NCBI RefSeq assembly: GCF_012273215.1
Contig: NZ_CP050965.1
Span: 1,162,541-1,226,540 of the forward strand
Origin: Gemella haemolysans
GTDB lineage: Bacteria; Bacillota; Bacilli; Staphylococcales; Gemellaceae
Direction: 5' to 3'
DNA: 64,000 bases
The notes beneath the pieces were generated by a model. The model did no database searches, was not told where the DNA came from, and saw nothing but the letters and a program-made list of their open reading frames with translations. This document shows, in pieces, positions 18,569 to 30,273 of this stretch; the first letter of the stretch is position 1; each line of letters begins with the position of its first letter. A program made the position numbers and the translations under genes.

Positions 18569-20653
18569 ATGTCAAAAGAAGAAAAAGATATAGTAGTTAA
18601 AAATGATACTACAGACACGACTGAAGAAAAAGATAACTCTACATCTTTTTTTGGTCGTTTTAAAAAACAAGTTAAGACTCTTAATTTTAAAAATAATGAA
18701 TCTAAGGAAAATAGTAATTCCCATATTGATGAATCCGCTATTGAAAAAGAACTTCGAGAAAAAGAAAAAGAAGTAAAAAAACAAGAACAAGAATTAAAAA
18801 AACGAGCTTTAGAGCTAGAAAAAGCTAAAAAACAATTTGAAGAACAACAACGTAAAATAGAAGAAGAGAAGAAGAAAAATGAACTTGCTCGTGCTGAAAA
18901 AGAAAGACTTGAAAAAGAACGTATTGCTCGTGAAAAAGAATTAGAACGTCAACGCATCGAAAAAGAAAAAGCTGAAAAACGTGAACAAGAACGTCTTGAA
19001 AAAGAACGTATCGCTCGTGAAAAAGAATTAGAACGTCAACGCATCGAAAAAGAAAAAGCTGAAAAACGTGAACAAGAACGTCTTGAAAAAGAACGTATCG
19101 CTCGTGAAAAAGAATTAGAACGTCAACGCATCGAAAAAGAAAAAGCTGAAAAACGTGAACAAGAACGTCTTGAAAAAGAACGTATCGCTCGCGAAAAAGA
19201 ATTAGAGCGTCAACGTATAGAAAAAGAAAAAGCTGAACAAAGAGAAAAAGAGCGCCTTGAAAAAGAACGTATCGAAAAAGAACAAGAAGAAAAAAGAAAA
19301 AGAGAATTTAGACGAAAAGAAAAAGAATTTAAGTTATCAGAAGATAAGAAAAAATTAGAGCTATTACAAAAAGAAAATGAGATGAGAGAACACGAAAACA
19401 CTCTTCTATCATTACAAACTTCATTAATTTCTCTAGAAGATAAAATAGAAGAAAAGAAACTTACTATCTCTACTCTAAAAAATAGAAAAACTGATAAAGA
19501 GAAAATAATGCTAGAAGAAAAAAGACTTAGTGTTTTAAATTCTCAAAGACAAGTTGTGTTAAAAGATATTACAACTGAAAAAAAAGCCATAGAAAAAATT
19601 CAAAAAAATCTTGATATTGAATATAAACTAGATGGTCTTAAAAAGGAAATTCACAGTATCAAAAAAGAAGTTGTTAATGAAGATGAAACAGCATTTAAAG
19701 TTAAATATATTGACAATAAATCTAAAAATATATTCGTGGTATCTCTTCTAAGTATTAAAGCTTTCATTTCTAAATCTATTTTAAGAAATAAAGTTGAGAA
19801 TTATGATAAAATACAAAAAGTATCCAAAAATATTAAGGTTAGAATCGCAACTTCAATAATTTTAGCATTATTATTATCAATTTGTTTCTTAGTTACTCTG
19901 AAATTCATTTCTTCTGCAAAAGAGCACTATGTAGGATTCGGTGAAACTAACAATAGTGCCGTCGATACTACAGACGAATTGAAAAAACAAAAAGAAGCTG
20001 AGGAAAAAGAAAAAATTCTTAAAGCGCAAGAACAAGCCAACGCCGTTCGTATAGATTCAGAAGCGCAAGATGAAGAAATAACTGCAAAATTAGCTGGAAC
20101 ATTCTCATCTTACTCATTCGACGTAGACCGTGAAGTTACAGTTAATAAAAAAATTCATGCATTTAAATCAGCTAGTTGGTCTGAACCTGGAGATGTAATT
20201 GAACCTGGAACAAAACTAACAGTAGATAAAATAGTCTCTCCAGCTGGATACATCATGTATCATATTTCATCAGGTAACTTACAAGGGCAATATATTACAG
20301 CAAATGAAAAATTTGTTTCTGTAGATAAGAAAAATGATCAACTTGAAAACTTTATCTCTCGTCCAGTAGCAATTAAATTCTTGACTACACAAAATATTTA
20401 TTCAGACGAGTCTCTAAGCAGCGTCAGATCAACTTATGGTAATGGAGCCCAATTAAATATTACTGGTATTGGTATTTCTAAAAATAATAGATTAATATAT
20501 CATGTAGCTGATGGATCTTTTGTACCTGTTAATCCAGTTCGTGTAACTGAAACAAACAGAGAAGCACCTAAACAAAAGAATAATGATAATAAAAATACTA
20601 CTAATTCTCAAAATACCCAAAATCAAAACACTCAAAAAAGAACAACTAGATAA
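18569..20653 (+). CDS. Membrane-anchored coiled-coil protein with C-terminal SLAP-like repeats
   Basis: A 694-residue protein of unknown function. Residues about 60-400 are a highly charged coiled coil (Glu/Lys/Arg), including four 29-residue tandem repeats. A single hydrophobic helix (about 432-453, ATSIILALLLSICFLVTLKF) follows. The remaining about 240 residues contain two related modules: KIHAFKS...GQYITANEKFVSV and NIYSDES...YHVADGSFVPV. The YITANxKFV motif is typical of SLAP/DUF5776 wall-associated modules. With no signal peptide, the predicted topology is a long cytoplasmic rod, one membrane pass and an outside wall-binding end. The ATG at 18569 has AAAGGA 8 bp upstream; an ATG 21 bp earlier lacks a ribosome site. 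Monocistronic. Confidence 0.75.
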   Translation: MSKEEKDIVVKNDTTDTTEEKDNSTSFFGRFKKQVKTLNFKNNESKENSNSHIDESAIEKELREKEKEVKKQEQELKKRALELEKAKKQFEEQQRKIEEEKKKNELARAEKERLEKERIAREKELERQRIEKEKAEKREQERLEKERIAREKELERQRIEKEKAEKREQERLEKERIAREKELERQRIEKEKAEKREQERLEKERIAREKELERQRIEKEKAEQREKERLEKERIEKEQEEKRKREFRRKEKEFKLSEDKKKLELLQKENEMREHENTLLSLQTSLISLEDKIEEKKLTISTLKNRKTDKEKIMLEEKRLSVLNSQRQVVLKDITTEKKAIEKIQKNLDIEYKLDGLKKEIHSIKKEVVNEDETAFKVKYIDNKSKNIFVVSLLSIKAFISKSILRNKVENYDKIQKVSKNIKVRIATSIILALLLSICFLVTLKFISSAKEHYVGFGETNNSAVDTTDELKKQKEAEEKEKILKAQEQANAVRIDSEAQDEEITAKLAGTFSSYSFDVDREVTVNKKIHAFKSASWSEPGDVIEPGTKLTVDKIVSPAGYIMYHISSGNLQGQYITANEKFVSVDKKNDQLENFISRPVAIKFLTTQNIYSDESLSSVRSTYGNGAQLNITGIGISKNNRLIYHVADGSFVPVNPVRVTETNREAPKQKNNDNKNTTNSQNTQNQNTQKRTTR
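18902..19249 (+). repeat. Four tandem 87-bp repeats in the coiled coil
   Basis: Units start at 18902, 18989, 19076 and 19163 and encode a 29-residue heptad-like block starting ERLEKERIAREKELERQRI. The middle units are almost the same at DNA level, showing recent duplication, and a partial fifth unit follows at 19250. Confidence 0.9.
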
Positions 20654-20660
20654 TAAACTA

Positions 20661-20690
20661 ATCCACCTTGATTAACCAAGGTGGATTTTC
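20661..20690 (+). terminator. Terminator of the coiled-coil protein gene
   Basis: ATCCACCTTG (20661-20670) pairs exactly with CAAGGTGGAT (20677-20686), followed by a short T run, 8 bp after the stop codon. Confidence 0.85.
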
Positions 20691-20694
20691 TCAT

Positions 20695-20736
20695 AAAAAA
20701 AGAGAACATAGCATTTAGCTATATTCTCTTTTTTTA
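20695..20736 (-). terminator. Terminator of metG (works in either direction)
   Basis: AAAAAAAGAGAA pairs with TTCTCTTTTTTT, with an inner AGC/GCT pairing. It ends at the metG stop codon and serves as a second terminator for the converging gene. Confidence 0.8.
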
Positions 20737-23053
<2,317 letters not shown>

Positions 23054-24280
23054 CTACTTTTTTGCTAATTTAGCAATCTCCACTATTGTATCAGCCGCTT
23101 TTGACATATGTTCTAAGCAACTAAATTCATATTGTCCATGGAAGTTTTCTCCCCCAACGAAAATATTAGGAGTCGGAATACCCATGTAAGAAATTTTAGA
23201 ACCATCAGTTCCTCCACGTATTGGAATAATTAATGGTGTTACACCAACATTTTTGATAGCTTGTTCAGCTACATCAACGCAACGTTTATCTTCTTTTATT
23301 ACATCACCCATATTATAATATTGATCGTAAAGTTCATATTCAACAACATCGCCATATTTTTCATTAATCTTAGTAGCAACTTCTTCTGCGAATTTTTTAC
23401 GTGCAAGGAATTTTTCTCTATCGTGGTCACGAATAATATAAACCATTTCCGCTTCTTCAATTCTCGCTTGCATATTGTGTAGTAAGTAGAATCCTTCATA
23501 CCCTTCTGTATGCTCAGGAACTTCTTTTTCTGGGAATAATGAAGCTAGTTCAGCAGCAATCATATTAGCATTTTTCATTTTTCCTTTTGCAGTACCTGGA
23601 TGTACACTTACTCCTGTAATTTTATATGTAATTTGCGCAGCATTAAAGCTTTCATATTGAAGCTCTCCTAGAACTCCACCATCCATAGTATAAGCATAAT
23701 CCGTAGCGAATCCTTTTGCATCAAAATGATCAGCACCACGTCCAATTTCTTCATCTGGACCGAATGCGATACGAATATCTCCATGTTCTATTTCAGGATG
23801 TTCACTTAGGTATTTAATAGCTTCTACTATTTCAGTAATTCCTGCTTTATCATCAGCACCTAGTAAAGTTGTACCATCTGTAGTAATTAATGTAAGACCT
23901 TTATAGTTACTTAAATTAGGAAACTCTTCTTTAGTCATTACAATATTTAATTCTTTATTTAAAACTATATCTTCTCCATCGTAGTTTTCAATAACTTGTG
24001 GATTTATTCCTTCTACATTAAAATCAGCTGTATCTACATGTGAAATAAAACCTATTTTGTCATAAGGCTTATCAGTATTAGCTGGTAATGTCGCTGTTAA
24101 GAACCAATTTTCTTCATTTAGGACTATATCGCTAAGATTTAGTTCTTCTAGTTGACCTTTTAACATACGTAAGAAATCTTTTTGCTCTGGAGTAGACGGG
24201 ATTGTTGTACTAGCCGCATTAGATCTAGATTTAAAATTAACATATCCTAAAAAACGTTCTAACATAGTTTCATATTTCAT
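23054..24280 (-). CDS. pepT: Peptidase T (tripeptide aminopeptidase)
   Basis: A 408-residue M20-family di-zinc aminopeptidase that removes the N-terminal residue of tripeptides in the cytoplasm. Zinc ligands are recognisable as SHVDT (near 80), GADDKAG (near 142), DEEIGRGADHFD (near 177-188) and the C-terminal GGENFHGQYEF (near 380). The length matches PepT (about 405-410). The ATG follows AGGTGAAG. It forms a single-gene unit with a clear promoter and terminator. Confidence 0.97.
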   Translation of the reverse strand: MKYETMLERFLGYVNFKSRSNAASTTIPSTPEQKDFLRMLKGQLEELNLSDIVLNEENWFLTATLPANTDKPYDKIGFISHVDTADFNVEGINPQVIENYDGEDIVLNKELNIVMTKEEFPNLSNYKGLTLITTDGTTLLGADDKAGITEIVEAIKYLSEHPEIEHGDIRIAFGPDEEIGRGADHFDAKGFATDYAYTMDGGVLGELQYESFNAAQITYKITGVSVHPGTAKGKMKNANMIAAELASLFPEKEVPEHTEGYEGFYLLHNMQARIEEAEMVYIIRDHDREKFLARKKFAEEVATKINEKYGDVVEYELYDQYYNMGDVIKEDKRCVDVAEQAIKNVGVTPLIIPIRGGTDGSKISYMGIPTPNIFVGGENFHGQYEFSCLEHMSKAADTIVEIAKLAKK

Positions 24281-24309
24281 TATTCTTCACCTCATTTGTA
24301 TTTTATTTT

Positions 24310-24339
24310 ATTATAATATACTTTTTAACAAAATGTAAA
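24310..24339 (-). promoter_or_regulatory. Promoter of pepT
   Basis: On the complement: TTTACA (24339-24334), 18-bp spacer, TATAAT (24315-24310), 30 bp before the ATG. Confidence 0.7.
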
Positions 24340-24498
24340 GGTTATACTACACTATTTTTTATATAAATATATATGTATCTTTTTTCTAATATTATAAACA
24401 ATCTTCTTAATAATATTGTTTTTTTATGTTACAATTACATATGTATTCTAATTTTATATTAGACATTAGTAAAATTAAATTTTAAGGAGAACTTTTTC

Positions 24499-24999
24499 AT
24501 GCAAGAAGTTATGAATTATAAAGATACTAGGATTGAAAACTTCCATACTATATATCCTAACCATATGAACAGACATGACACATTATTCGGTGGACAAACT
24601 CTATACTGGCTTGACGATGTACAAGGTTTAGTAATACGTAGATATACACACCTACCCTTCTTTACAGCAAGTATTGACACATATCAATTTTTAGATGTTG
24701 TACATAGACACGAAGCATTAATTATCAATAGTTATATTTCTAGAGTTGGTACTAGAAGTGTGGAGATTTTTGCAGAACTAAGTGCATTTAATCATGAAAC
24801 TAGACATACTCGTCTAGTTGGAATCTGTTTCTCAACATTCGCTATTAATAGAGACACTGTCCTTGAGAAACCTTTACCAAAAGTAGAATATACTGACGAA
24901 ATTTCAAAATTTGTTAGCTCTTCATACGCAGATAGACAAAGCGGAAAATTATCAGCTAGACAATTCTGTAAAGAATATCTAAAATATTATAATAAATAG
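24499..24999 (+). CDS. Hotdog-fold acyl-CoA thioesterase
   Basis: A 166-residue cytoplasmic protein of the YciA/YkhA acyl-CoA hydrolase group. The family helix is seen as PNHMNRHDTLFGGQTLYWLDDVQGL split around LFGG (about 21-44), where the Asn/Asp act in thioester hydrolysis. The hotdog sheet follows (INSYISRVGTRSVEIFAEL). Substrate chain length cannot be told. The ATG has TAAGGAGA 10 bp upstream. It is a single-gene unit converging on the phosphohexomutase gene. Confidence 0.85.
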   Translation: MQEVMNYKDTRIENFHTIYPNHMNRHDTLFGGQTLYWLDDVQGLVIRRYTHLPFFTASIDTYQFLDVVHRHEALIINSYISRVGTRSVEIFAELSAFNHETRHTRLVGICFSTFAINRDTVLEKPLPKVEYTDEISKFVSSSYADRQSGKLSARQFCKEYLKYYNK

Positions 25000-25000
25000 C

Positions 25001-25037
25001 AAAAAAGGAAGCGAGATTTTTTCTCACTTCCTTTTTT
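25001..25037. terminator. Shared bidirectional terminator
   Basis: AAAAAAGGAAG-C-GAG pairs with CTC-A-CTTCCTTTTTT, giving T runs on both strands between two converging genes. Confidence 0.9.
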
Positions 25038-25047
25038 CACTAATTTA

Positions 25048-26769
25048 TTAATCGATTGAGTAAAGTAATTCTAATACTTTTTCTTCAAATTTAACTAATT
25101 TTTCTTCAGCAACTTTCTTATCTGCATCTTTAACGTAGATGTAAAGTTTTACTTTTGGCTCAGTTCCACTTGGACGTAAAGTATACCAAGATTCATCTGA
25201 ATAACTGAATTTAACAGCATCTGTTTTTTCGATTTCAATATCTTTTTCTTCACCAGTTGCTACAGTTTTTTCTTTTTGCACTAAGTAGTCAGTAATAGCT
25301 ACTACTTCACTTCCAGCAATTTCACGAGCAAAGATTTCACGATATTTTTCCATCATACGTTTAATTCTTTGAGCACCTGCCGCTCCTTCTAAAACGATTG
25401 AGATAGTTTTATCTAGGTAATAACCATATTTTTCATAGAATCCATCCAGCACATCTACTAATGTTTTACCTTGTGTTTTGTAGAATGCTGCTGCTTCTAC
25501 TAATAACATAGCGATAGTAACACCATCTTTATCACGTAAGAATGTACCAACGTTGTATCCGATACTTTCTTCATATCCCATCACATAGTTTTTCTCACCT
25601 GTAATATCCCATTCATTTGGTAATGCACAGATGTTTTTGAAACCAGTTAGAACGTCAATTACTTCTACTCCGTATTCTTTACACAGTGGTTCTACCATTT
25701 TTGAAGTTACGATAGATTTAACTAATACTGGGTTTTCTGGAAGTTTGTTTTGTTTAGCAAGATTTTCAATAACATATTGAACTAATACCGCTCCAGCTTG
25801 GTTACCATTTAGAGAAACTACTTCACCATTGTGAATTACTTCTACAGCAAGACGATCACAGTCGGGGTCAGTTGCTATAATTACATCAGCGTTAACTTCT
25901 TTAGCTAGTCTTTCACCATATTCAAATGCTGCAGTGTCCTCTGGGTTTGGATATTCAATTGTTGGGAAAGTTCCATCTGGATCTTTTTGCTCTTCGACAA
26001 CATGAACATTTTCAAATCCACGGCGTGCAAGAACTGTTGTTACAGCTTTGTATCCTGCACCATTTAATGGTGTATAAACTACAGAAATATTTTTGTCGAT
26101 ATTTTCATCATTAATTGCACAGTTTAAAGATTCTCTATAGAATTCTTCATCAATTTCTTGACCAATGTAAACTAATAATCCTTTTTCTTGAGCTTCTTCT
26201 TCTGTTAAAGTAACATAGTTATCAAAGATATCCATTGAGTTAATGTATTCTAAAACTTTATCACTTATATCAGATTTAATTTGAGACCCTTCTTGCCAGT
26301 ATACTTTATATCCATTATATTCTTTAGGATTGTGACTTGCTGTAATGTTAATACCACTAGCTGTTCCTAAGTAACGAACTGCAAATGATAATTCTGGAGT
26401 TGGACGCAAATCTTCGAATAGGTATGCTTTAACTCCGTTACTAGCCATTACTAATGCTGCTAGTTTAGCAAATTCTTTTGAGAAAAGACGTGGATCGTGT
26501 GCAATAGCAATACCTTTTTCTTGTAATCCATTGTCGATAATAGTTTGCGCTAACGCTTTTGTAGCACGAGCGATAATGAATCTATTCATTCTATTTGAAC
26601 CCATACCTACTTTACCACGTAATCCCGCAGTTCCGAATTCTAATTCTTTATAAAATCTATCTTCTTTTTCTACTTCATCATCAGCTACATTTTTTAATTG
26701 AAGTTTTTCTTCTTCAGTTAAAGCTGAACTGTTTAACCATTTTTCATATAATTCTTGATAGTTACTCAT
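25048..26769 (-). CDS. pgcA: Phosphoglucomutase/phosphomannomutase family enzyme (PgcA-like)
   Basis: A 573-residue alpha-D-phosphohexomutase. The phosphoserine loop is TASHNPKEYNGYKVYW (Ser about 143), the metal loop is ATDPDCDRL (about 302-310), the sugar loop includes GYEESIGY (about 403), and the phosphate-binding end is RPSGTEPK (about 536). The length fits the PGM2-like group that includes B. subtilis PgcA, which makes glucose-1-phosphate for wall polymers. It lies 37 bp downstream of deoD. Related PGM2 enzymes also act as phosphopentomutases, so use of ribose-1-phosphate from DeoD is possible; this is inference. Confidence 0.9.
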   Translation of the reverse strand: MSNYQELYEKWLNSSALTEEEKLQLKNVADDEVEKEDRFYKELEFGTAGLRGKVGMGSNRMNRFIIARATKALAQTIIDNGLQEKGIAIAHDPRLFSKEFAKLAALVMASNGVKAYLFEDLRPTPELSFAVRYLGTASGINITASHNPKEYNGYKVYWQEGSQIKSDISDKVLEYINSMDIFDNYVTLTEEEAQEKGLLVYIGQEIDEEFYRESLNCAINDENIDKNISVVYTPLNGAGYKAVTTVLARRGFENVHVVEEQKDPDGTFPTIEYPNPEDTAAFEYGERLAKEVNADVIIATDPDCDRLAVEVIHNGEVVSLNGNQAGAVLVQYVIENLAKQNKLPENPVLVKSIVTSKMVEPLCKEYGVEVIDVLTGFKNICALPNEWDITGEKNYVMGYEESIGYNVGTFLRDKDGVTIAMLLVEAAAFYKTQGKTLVDVLDGFYEKYGYYLDKTISIVLEGAAGAQRIKRMMEKYREIFAREIAGSEVVAITDYLVQKEKTVATGEEKDIEIEKTDAVKFSYSDESWYTLRPSGTEPKVKLYIYVKDADKKVAEEKLVKFEEKVLELLYSID

Positions 26770-26806
26770 ATAATATTACCTCTAAATTATCTCTTAAATT
26801 TAAATT

Positions 26807-27517
26807 TTATGCTAGACCTAAAGCAATTTCCATCATTTTAGTAAACGCTGTTTGTCTTTCTTCAGGAGTAGTTTCTTCTCCTGTTACTAAAGAGTCACTT
26901 ACTGTTAAGATTGTTAAAGCATTAACTCCTGCTGCGGTTGCGTTAGCGTATAATGCAGTACTTTCCATTTCAACAGCTAAAACTCCCATTTTAATCCAGT
27001 TTTCCATAGCTTTTTCATCAGCATTATAGAAAATCTCACTACATAAAATATTCCCAACGTGTACTTGTTGTCCCATTTCTTGAGCTTTATTGTATGCTTT
27101 TAATAATAGATCAAATGAAGCTGTTAAGCTATAGTTTCCTGGGATATTGTATTGGTGCATGTAATTTGAATTTGTAGAAGACCCCATACCTAAGATTACA
27201 TCGTATAATTTTACTTCTGGTTGTAATGCTCCACAAGTTCCAATTCTAATTAAGTTTTTCACTCCAAATGTATGAATTAATTCATAAGAATAAATACCGA
27301 TACTAGCTGGTCCCATACCAGTTCCCATTACAGAAATCTTTTTACCTTTGTATGTTCCAGTATATCCTAGCATACCACGCACTTCATTAAAACAAACGGC
27401 ATCTTCTAAGAAAGTTTCAGCAATAAATTTTGCTCTTAAAGGATCTCCCGGTAAAAGAATCGTTTCAGCGATTTCTACTCCATTTGGTTTAATATGTGGT
27501 GTTTGTTTATGTGACAT
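26807..27517 (-). CDS. deoD: Purine nucleoside phosphorylase DeoD
   Basis: A 236-residue hexameric-type purine nucleoside phosphorylase that splits (deoxy)nucleosides with phosphate to base and pentose-1-phosphate. Conserved segments include [13 protein letters not shown] (phosphate loop, about 22-34), [17 protein letters not shown] (about 87-103), [13 protein letters not shown] (nucleoside site, about 179-191) and the catalytic Asp region [10 protein letters not shown] (about 203). The length is normal. The phosphohexomutase follows on the same strand, suggesting linked nucleoside salvage. Confidence 0.97.
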   Translation of the reverse strand: MSHKQTPHIKPNGVEIAETILLPGDPLRAKFIAETFLEDAVCFNEVRGMLGYTGTYKGKKISVMGTGMGPASIGIYSYELIHTFGVKNLIRIGTCGALQPEVKLYDVILGMGSSTNSNYMHQYNIPGNYSLTASFDLLLKAYNKAQEMGQQVHVGNILCSEIFYNADEKAMENWIKMGVLAVEMESTALYANATAAGVNALTILTVSDSLVTGEETTPEERQTAFTKMMEIALGLA

Positions 27518-27906
27518 CAGTTAGTCCCCCTGTAAATATATTAATAACTTTATTATACCTTTTTTTCTTATCTTAAACAAGTTATATTAGAAAAATAATT
27601 ATCTATATTTTCCAACGAATATTCTGAAAACAATAACTCTTACATGATGTTTTCAACAATAATTTCATAATATATAGTAAATATATATAAATATAAACTT
27701 TACTTAAAATACAACAATATTTATTCTTTTCAAAAAAAAATTAACACATATTTTTACAGCTTATTAAAGAATTATTAATGGTATTTTGTAATATACAACA
27801 ATATTTATTGAAAAATAATTAGATAAAAATTGGATATTAATAGTAATTTAATCAATTTTGTTATATAATTAATGTTATAAAAAATAAATTAGAAAGAGGT
27901 TTTTTT
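27518..27906. other. AT-rich gap upstream of mrpA with a repeated 17-bp sequence
   Basis: This 389-bp divergent gap between deoD and mrpA contains two exact direct copies of ATACAACAATATTTATT (about 27709-27725 and 27793-27809), 84 bp (eight helical turns) apart. TATAAT (27864-27869) is a candidate -10 for mrpA. No ORF is present. Confidence 0.5.
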
Positions 27907-30273
27907 ATGTTACAATTAGCTGTCTTTTTCCCAGTAATTGCGATGTTTTTCATACCTTTCTTAAGAAAAAACTTCAAAAATATTCATACTGGAAAATTTG
28001 TTATAATTGTACCATTAATTCTGTTTGGATATTTTGTATCAAATATAAAATATATCTATTCAGGTGGGACAATATATAAAAAATTGGCATTTGTTTCTAA
28101 TGCAGGACTTGATATTAACCTTAATCTTGACGGTTTATCACTTCTTTTCTCATTACTAATTACAGGAATTGGTACCTTAGTAATCTTATATTCATGTTAC
28201 TATATGAGTATTTCAGATGAAAAACTACATAAATTTTATATATTTCTATTAATATTCATGTCAGCAATGCTAGGAGTAGTATTATCTGATAATATGCTTA
28301 GTATGTACATGTTTTGGGAGTTGACTTCTGTATCTTCTTTCCTACTTATTAGTTATTGGCATGAAAATGATGCTTCAAGAAAAGGTGCTTTAAAATCATT
28401 AATAATTACTGTTTTTGGTGGTGTATTAATGCTAGCAGGTATCTTCATTCTAAATAGTATCACTGGTAGTTTTAACGTTAGTGAAATAATTGACTTCACT
28501 AATAATCATGGTTACAACAGTAAATATATTATCGCTATGATTCTTATTTTATTTGGTGCATTCACTAAATCAGCTCAATTTCCATTTCATATTTGGTTAC
28601 CTGATGCAATGGCTGCTCCAACTCCAATTAGTAGTTATCTTCACTCTGCGACAATGGTTAAAGCCGGTATTTATTTATTACTTAGAATTGGAATTGTATT
28701 CTCATTCACACCAGCTTTCGGAAATGTCTTAATTGTTTTTGGTACTATTACTATGTTATTAGGATCAATATCTGCAATTTTTTTAAAAGATCTAAAAGGG
28801 ATTTTAGCATATTCAACAATCAGTCAGCTTGGTATGATGACACTTATGATTGGTGTTGCAAACTTAGGTCTATATAATGATAATCATTATATTTATACTT
28901 TTGCATTTTATGCTGTATGTTTCCATATTATTAATCACGCAGCATTTAAAGCTAGCTTGTTTATGATAACTGGTATAATAGATCACTCATTCCATACTAG
29001 AGATATTAAACAACTAAGAGGAGTAAGAATGTATATGCCTCTTGGATTTATATTAAGTATAATAGCTGGATTCTCTATGGCAGGAATTCCACCATTAAGT
29101 GGATTCTACTCAAAAGAATATTTCTTAACAGCTGTATATGGTTTATTAAATTCTAGTATGTTATACATGATAATTGTTATAGCTGTTGTAATCAGTGCTC
29201 TAGGAACAGCAGTATATTCATTAATATTAGCTTTCAAACCATTCCTAGGTACTTTCGATAGTAAAGTACTTGGAGACAAAAAACTTCATTTACCAAAAAA
29301 TGGAATGTTTATTTCTCCAATAATACTTGTAATCTTCGTTATTATTAACACGTTTATTAAAGATTACATTGTAATTCCAGCTCAACAAGCTGCTCTTGCT
29401 GTAAAAACAACAAATAATGAGGTAATAACTCATGTTCATCATGATAGTTTCATATCATCTGAGCTTCTTACTTCTATTTTTGTTATAATCGCAAGCTTTG
29501 TAATTTATAAAGTTTTTGCTAGTGGAAATAGTATTTATTCAATGAATCCTAGCATTATTTCTATTCACGGTGCATATAATAATTTAGGTATATTATTACA
29601 TAAAGTTAGTGGTAGACTTCACGATGCATTCATCACTAATCAACTAAGAAGAAATATGAGTTATATATTCTGTGGCCTATCAGCTACCATTATCAGTGGT
29701 TATTTTGCAATTGGTAGACCTATGATAATAAATAACTTCTCTACTATTCATTATATGAATATATTCATTGGACTATGTATTGTCCTTTGTTGTGTTGCTC
29801 TAACAAGAGTTTACAATAGATTAGTACTTATAATCCTTTCATCTGGTGTTGGATTTATGATGACTGGTTTATATGTAACTTTCAGAGCACCTGATTTAGC
29901 AATGACACAATTCGTCATCGAATCAATTTCTACAATTATCTTCTTAATAGCTTTCATTCTATTAACTGATAAAACAAGACAAGTAGAAAAAAATAGTTTC
30001 AAACTTACAAACGCAATTATTGCAACACTGACTGGTGTTAGTTTTATAATTGTAGGACTTGTATCTTATGCATACAAAAATCCATCAGAAATCAGCCAAT
30101 TTTATTTCGATAACGTTGTAGCATCTGGTGGAGGAAACATAGTAAATGTTATTATCGTTGATTTCAGGGGATTTGATACCTTGTTTGAAATAACAGTTAT
30201 GACGATGGTAGCTCTAATAATTTATGCTATGTTCAAAATTATTAAAAGAGGAGGACCAAAAGATGAAAACTAA
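27907..30273 (+). CDS. mrpA: Mrp Na+/H+ antiporter subunit A
   Basis: A 788-residue membrane protein homologous to the ND5/NuoL proton-channel subunit of complex I. The first of seven subunits of the Mrp cation/proton antiporter, which expels sodium in exchange for protons and supports pH and salt tolerance. Family landmarks include the WELTSVSSFLLISYW segment (about 138-152), FHIWLPDAMAAPTPISSYLHSATMVKAG (about 227-254, conserved Lys), and a C-terminal MrpB-like region that is part of full-length MrpA. The length is close to B. subtilis MrpA (about 800). The ATG follows AAAGAGG. MrpB overlaps its end by 11 bp. Confidence 0.96.
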   Translation: MLQLAVFFPVIAMFFIPFLRKNFKNIHTGKFVIIVPLILFGYFVSNIKYIYSGGTIYKKLAFVSNAGLDINLNLDGLSLLFSLLITGIGTLVILYSCYYMSISDEKLHKFYIFLLIFMSAMLGVVLSDNMLSMYMFWELTSVSSFLLISYWHENDASRKGALKSLIITVFGGVLMLAGIFILNSITGSFNVSEIIDFTNNHGYNSKYIIAMILILFGAFTKSAQFPFHIWLPDAMAAPTPISSYLHSATMVKAGIYLLLRIGIVFSFTPAFGNVLIVFGTITMLLGSISAIFLKDLKGILAYSTISQLGMMTLMIGVANLGLYNDNHYIYTFAFYAVCFHIINHAAFKASLFMITGIIDHSFHTRDIKQLRGVRMYMPLGFILSIIAGFSMAGIPPLSGFYSKEYFLTAVYGLLNSSMLYMIIVIAVVISALGTAVYSLILAFKPFLGTFDSKVLGDKKLHLPKNGMFISPIILVIFVIINTFIKDYIVIPAQQAALAVKTTNNEVITHVHHDSFISSELLTSIFVIIASFVIYKVFASGNSIYSMNPSIISIHGAYNNLGILLHKVSGRLHDAFITNQLRRNMSYIFCGLSATIISGYFAIGRPMIINNFSTIHYMNIFIGLCIVLCCVALTRVYNRLVLIILSSGVGFMMTGLYVTFRAPDLAMTQFVIESISTIIFLIAFILLTDKTRQVEKNSFKLTNAIIATLTGVSFIIVGLVSYAYKNPSEISQFYFDNVVASGGGNIVNVIIVDFRGFDTLFEITVMTMVALIIYAMFKIIKRGGPKDEN

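Noticed and set aside
18902-19249. Regular repeats that could suggest a CRISPR array
   Set aside because: The 87-bp units are contiguous, without spacers, in frame, and encode a coiled-coil repeat.
26595-27029. Plus-strand frames opposite the phosphohexomutase and deoD genes
   Set aside because: They are antisense shadows of two well-recognised genes, cross the gap between them, and lack ribosome sites or recognisable domains.
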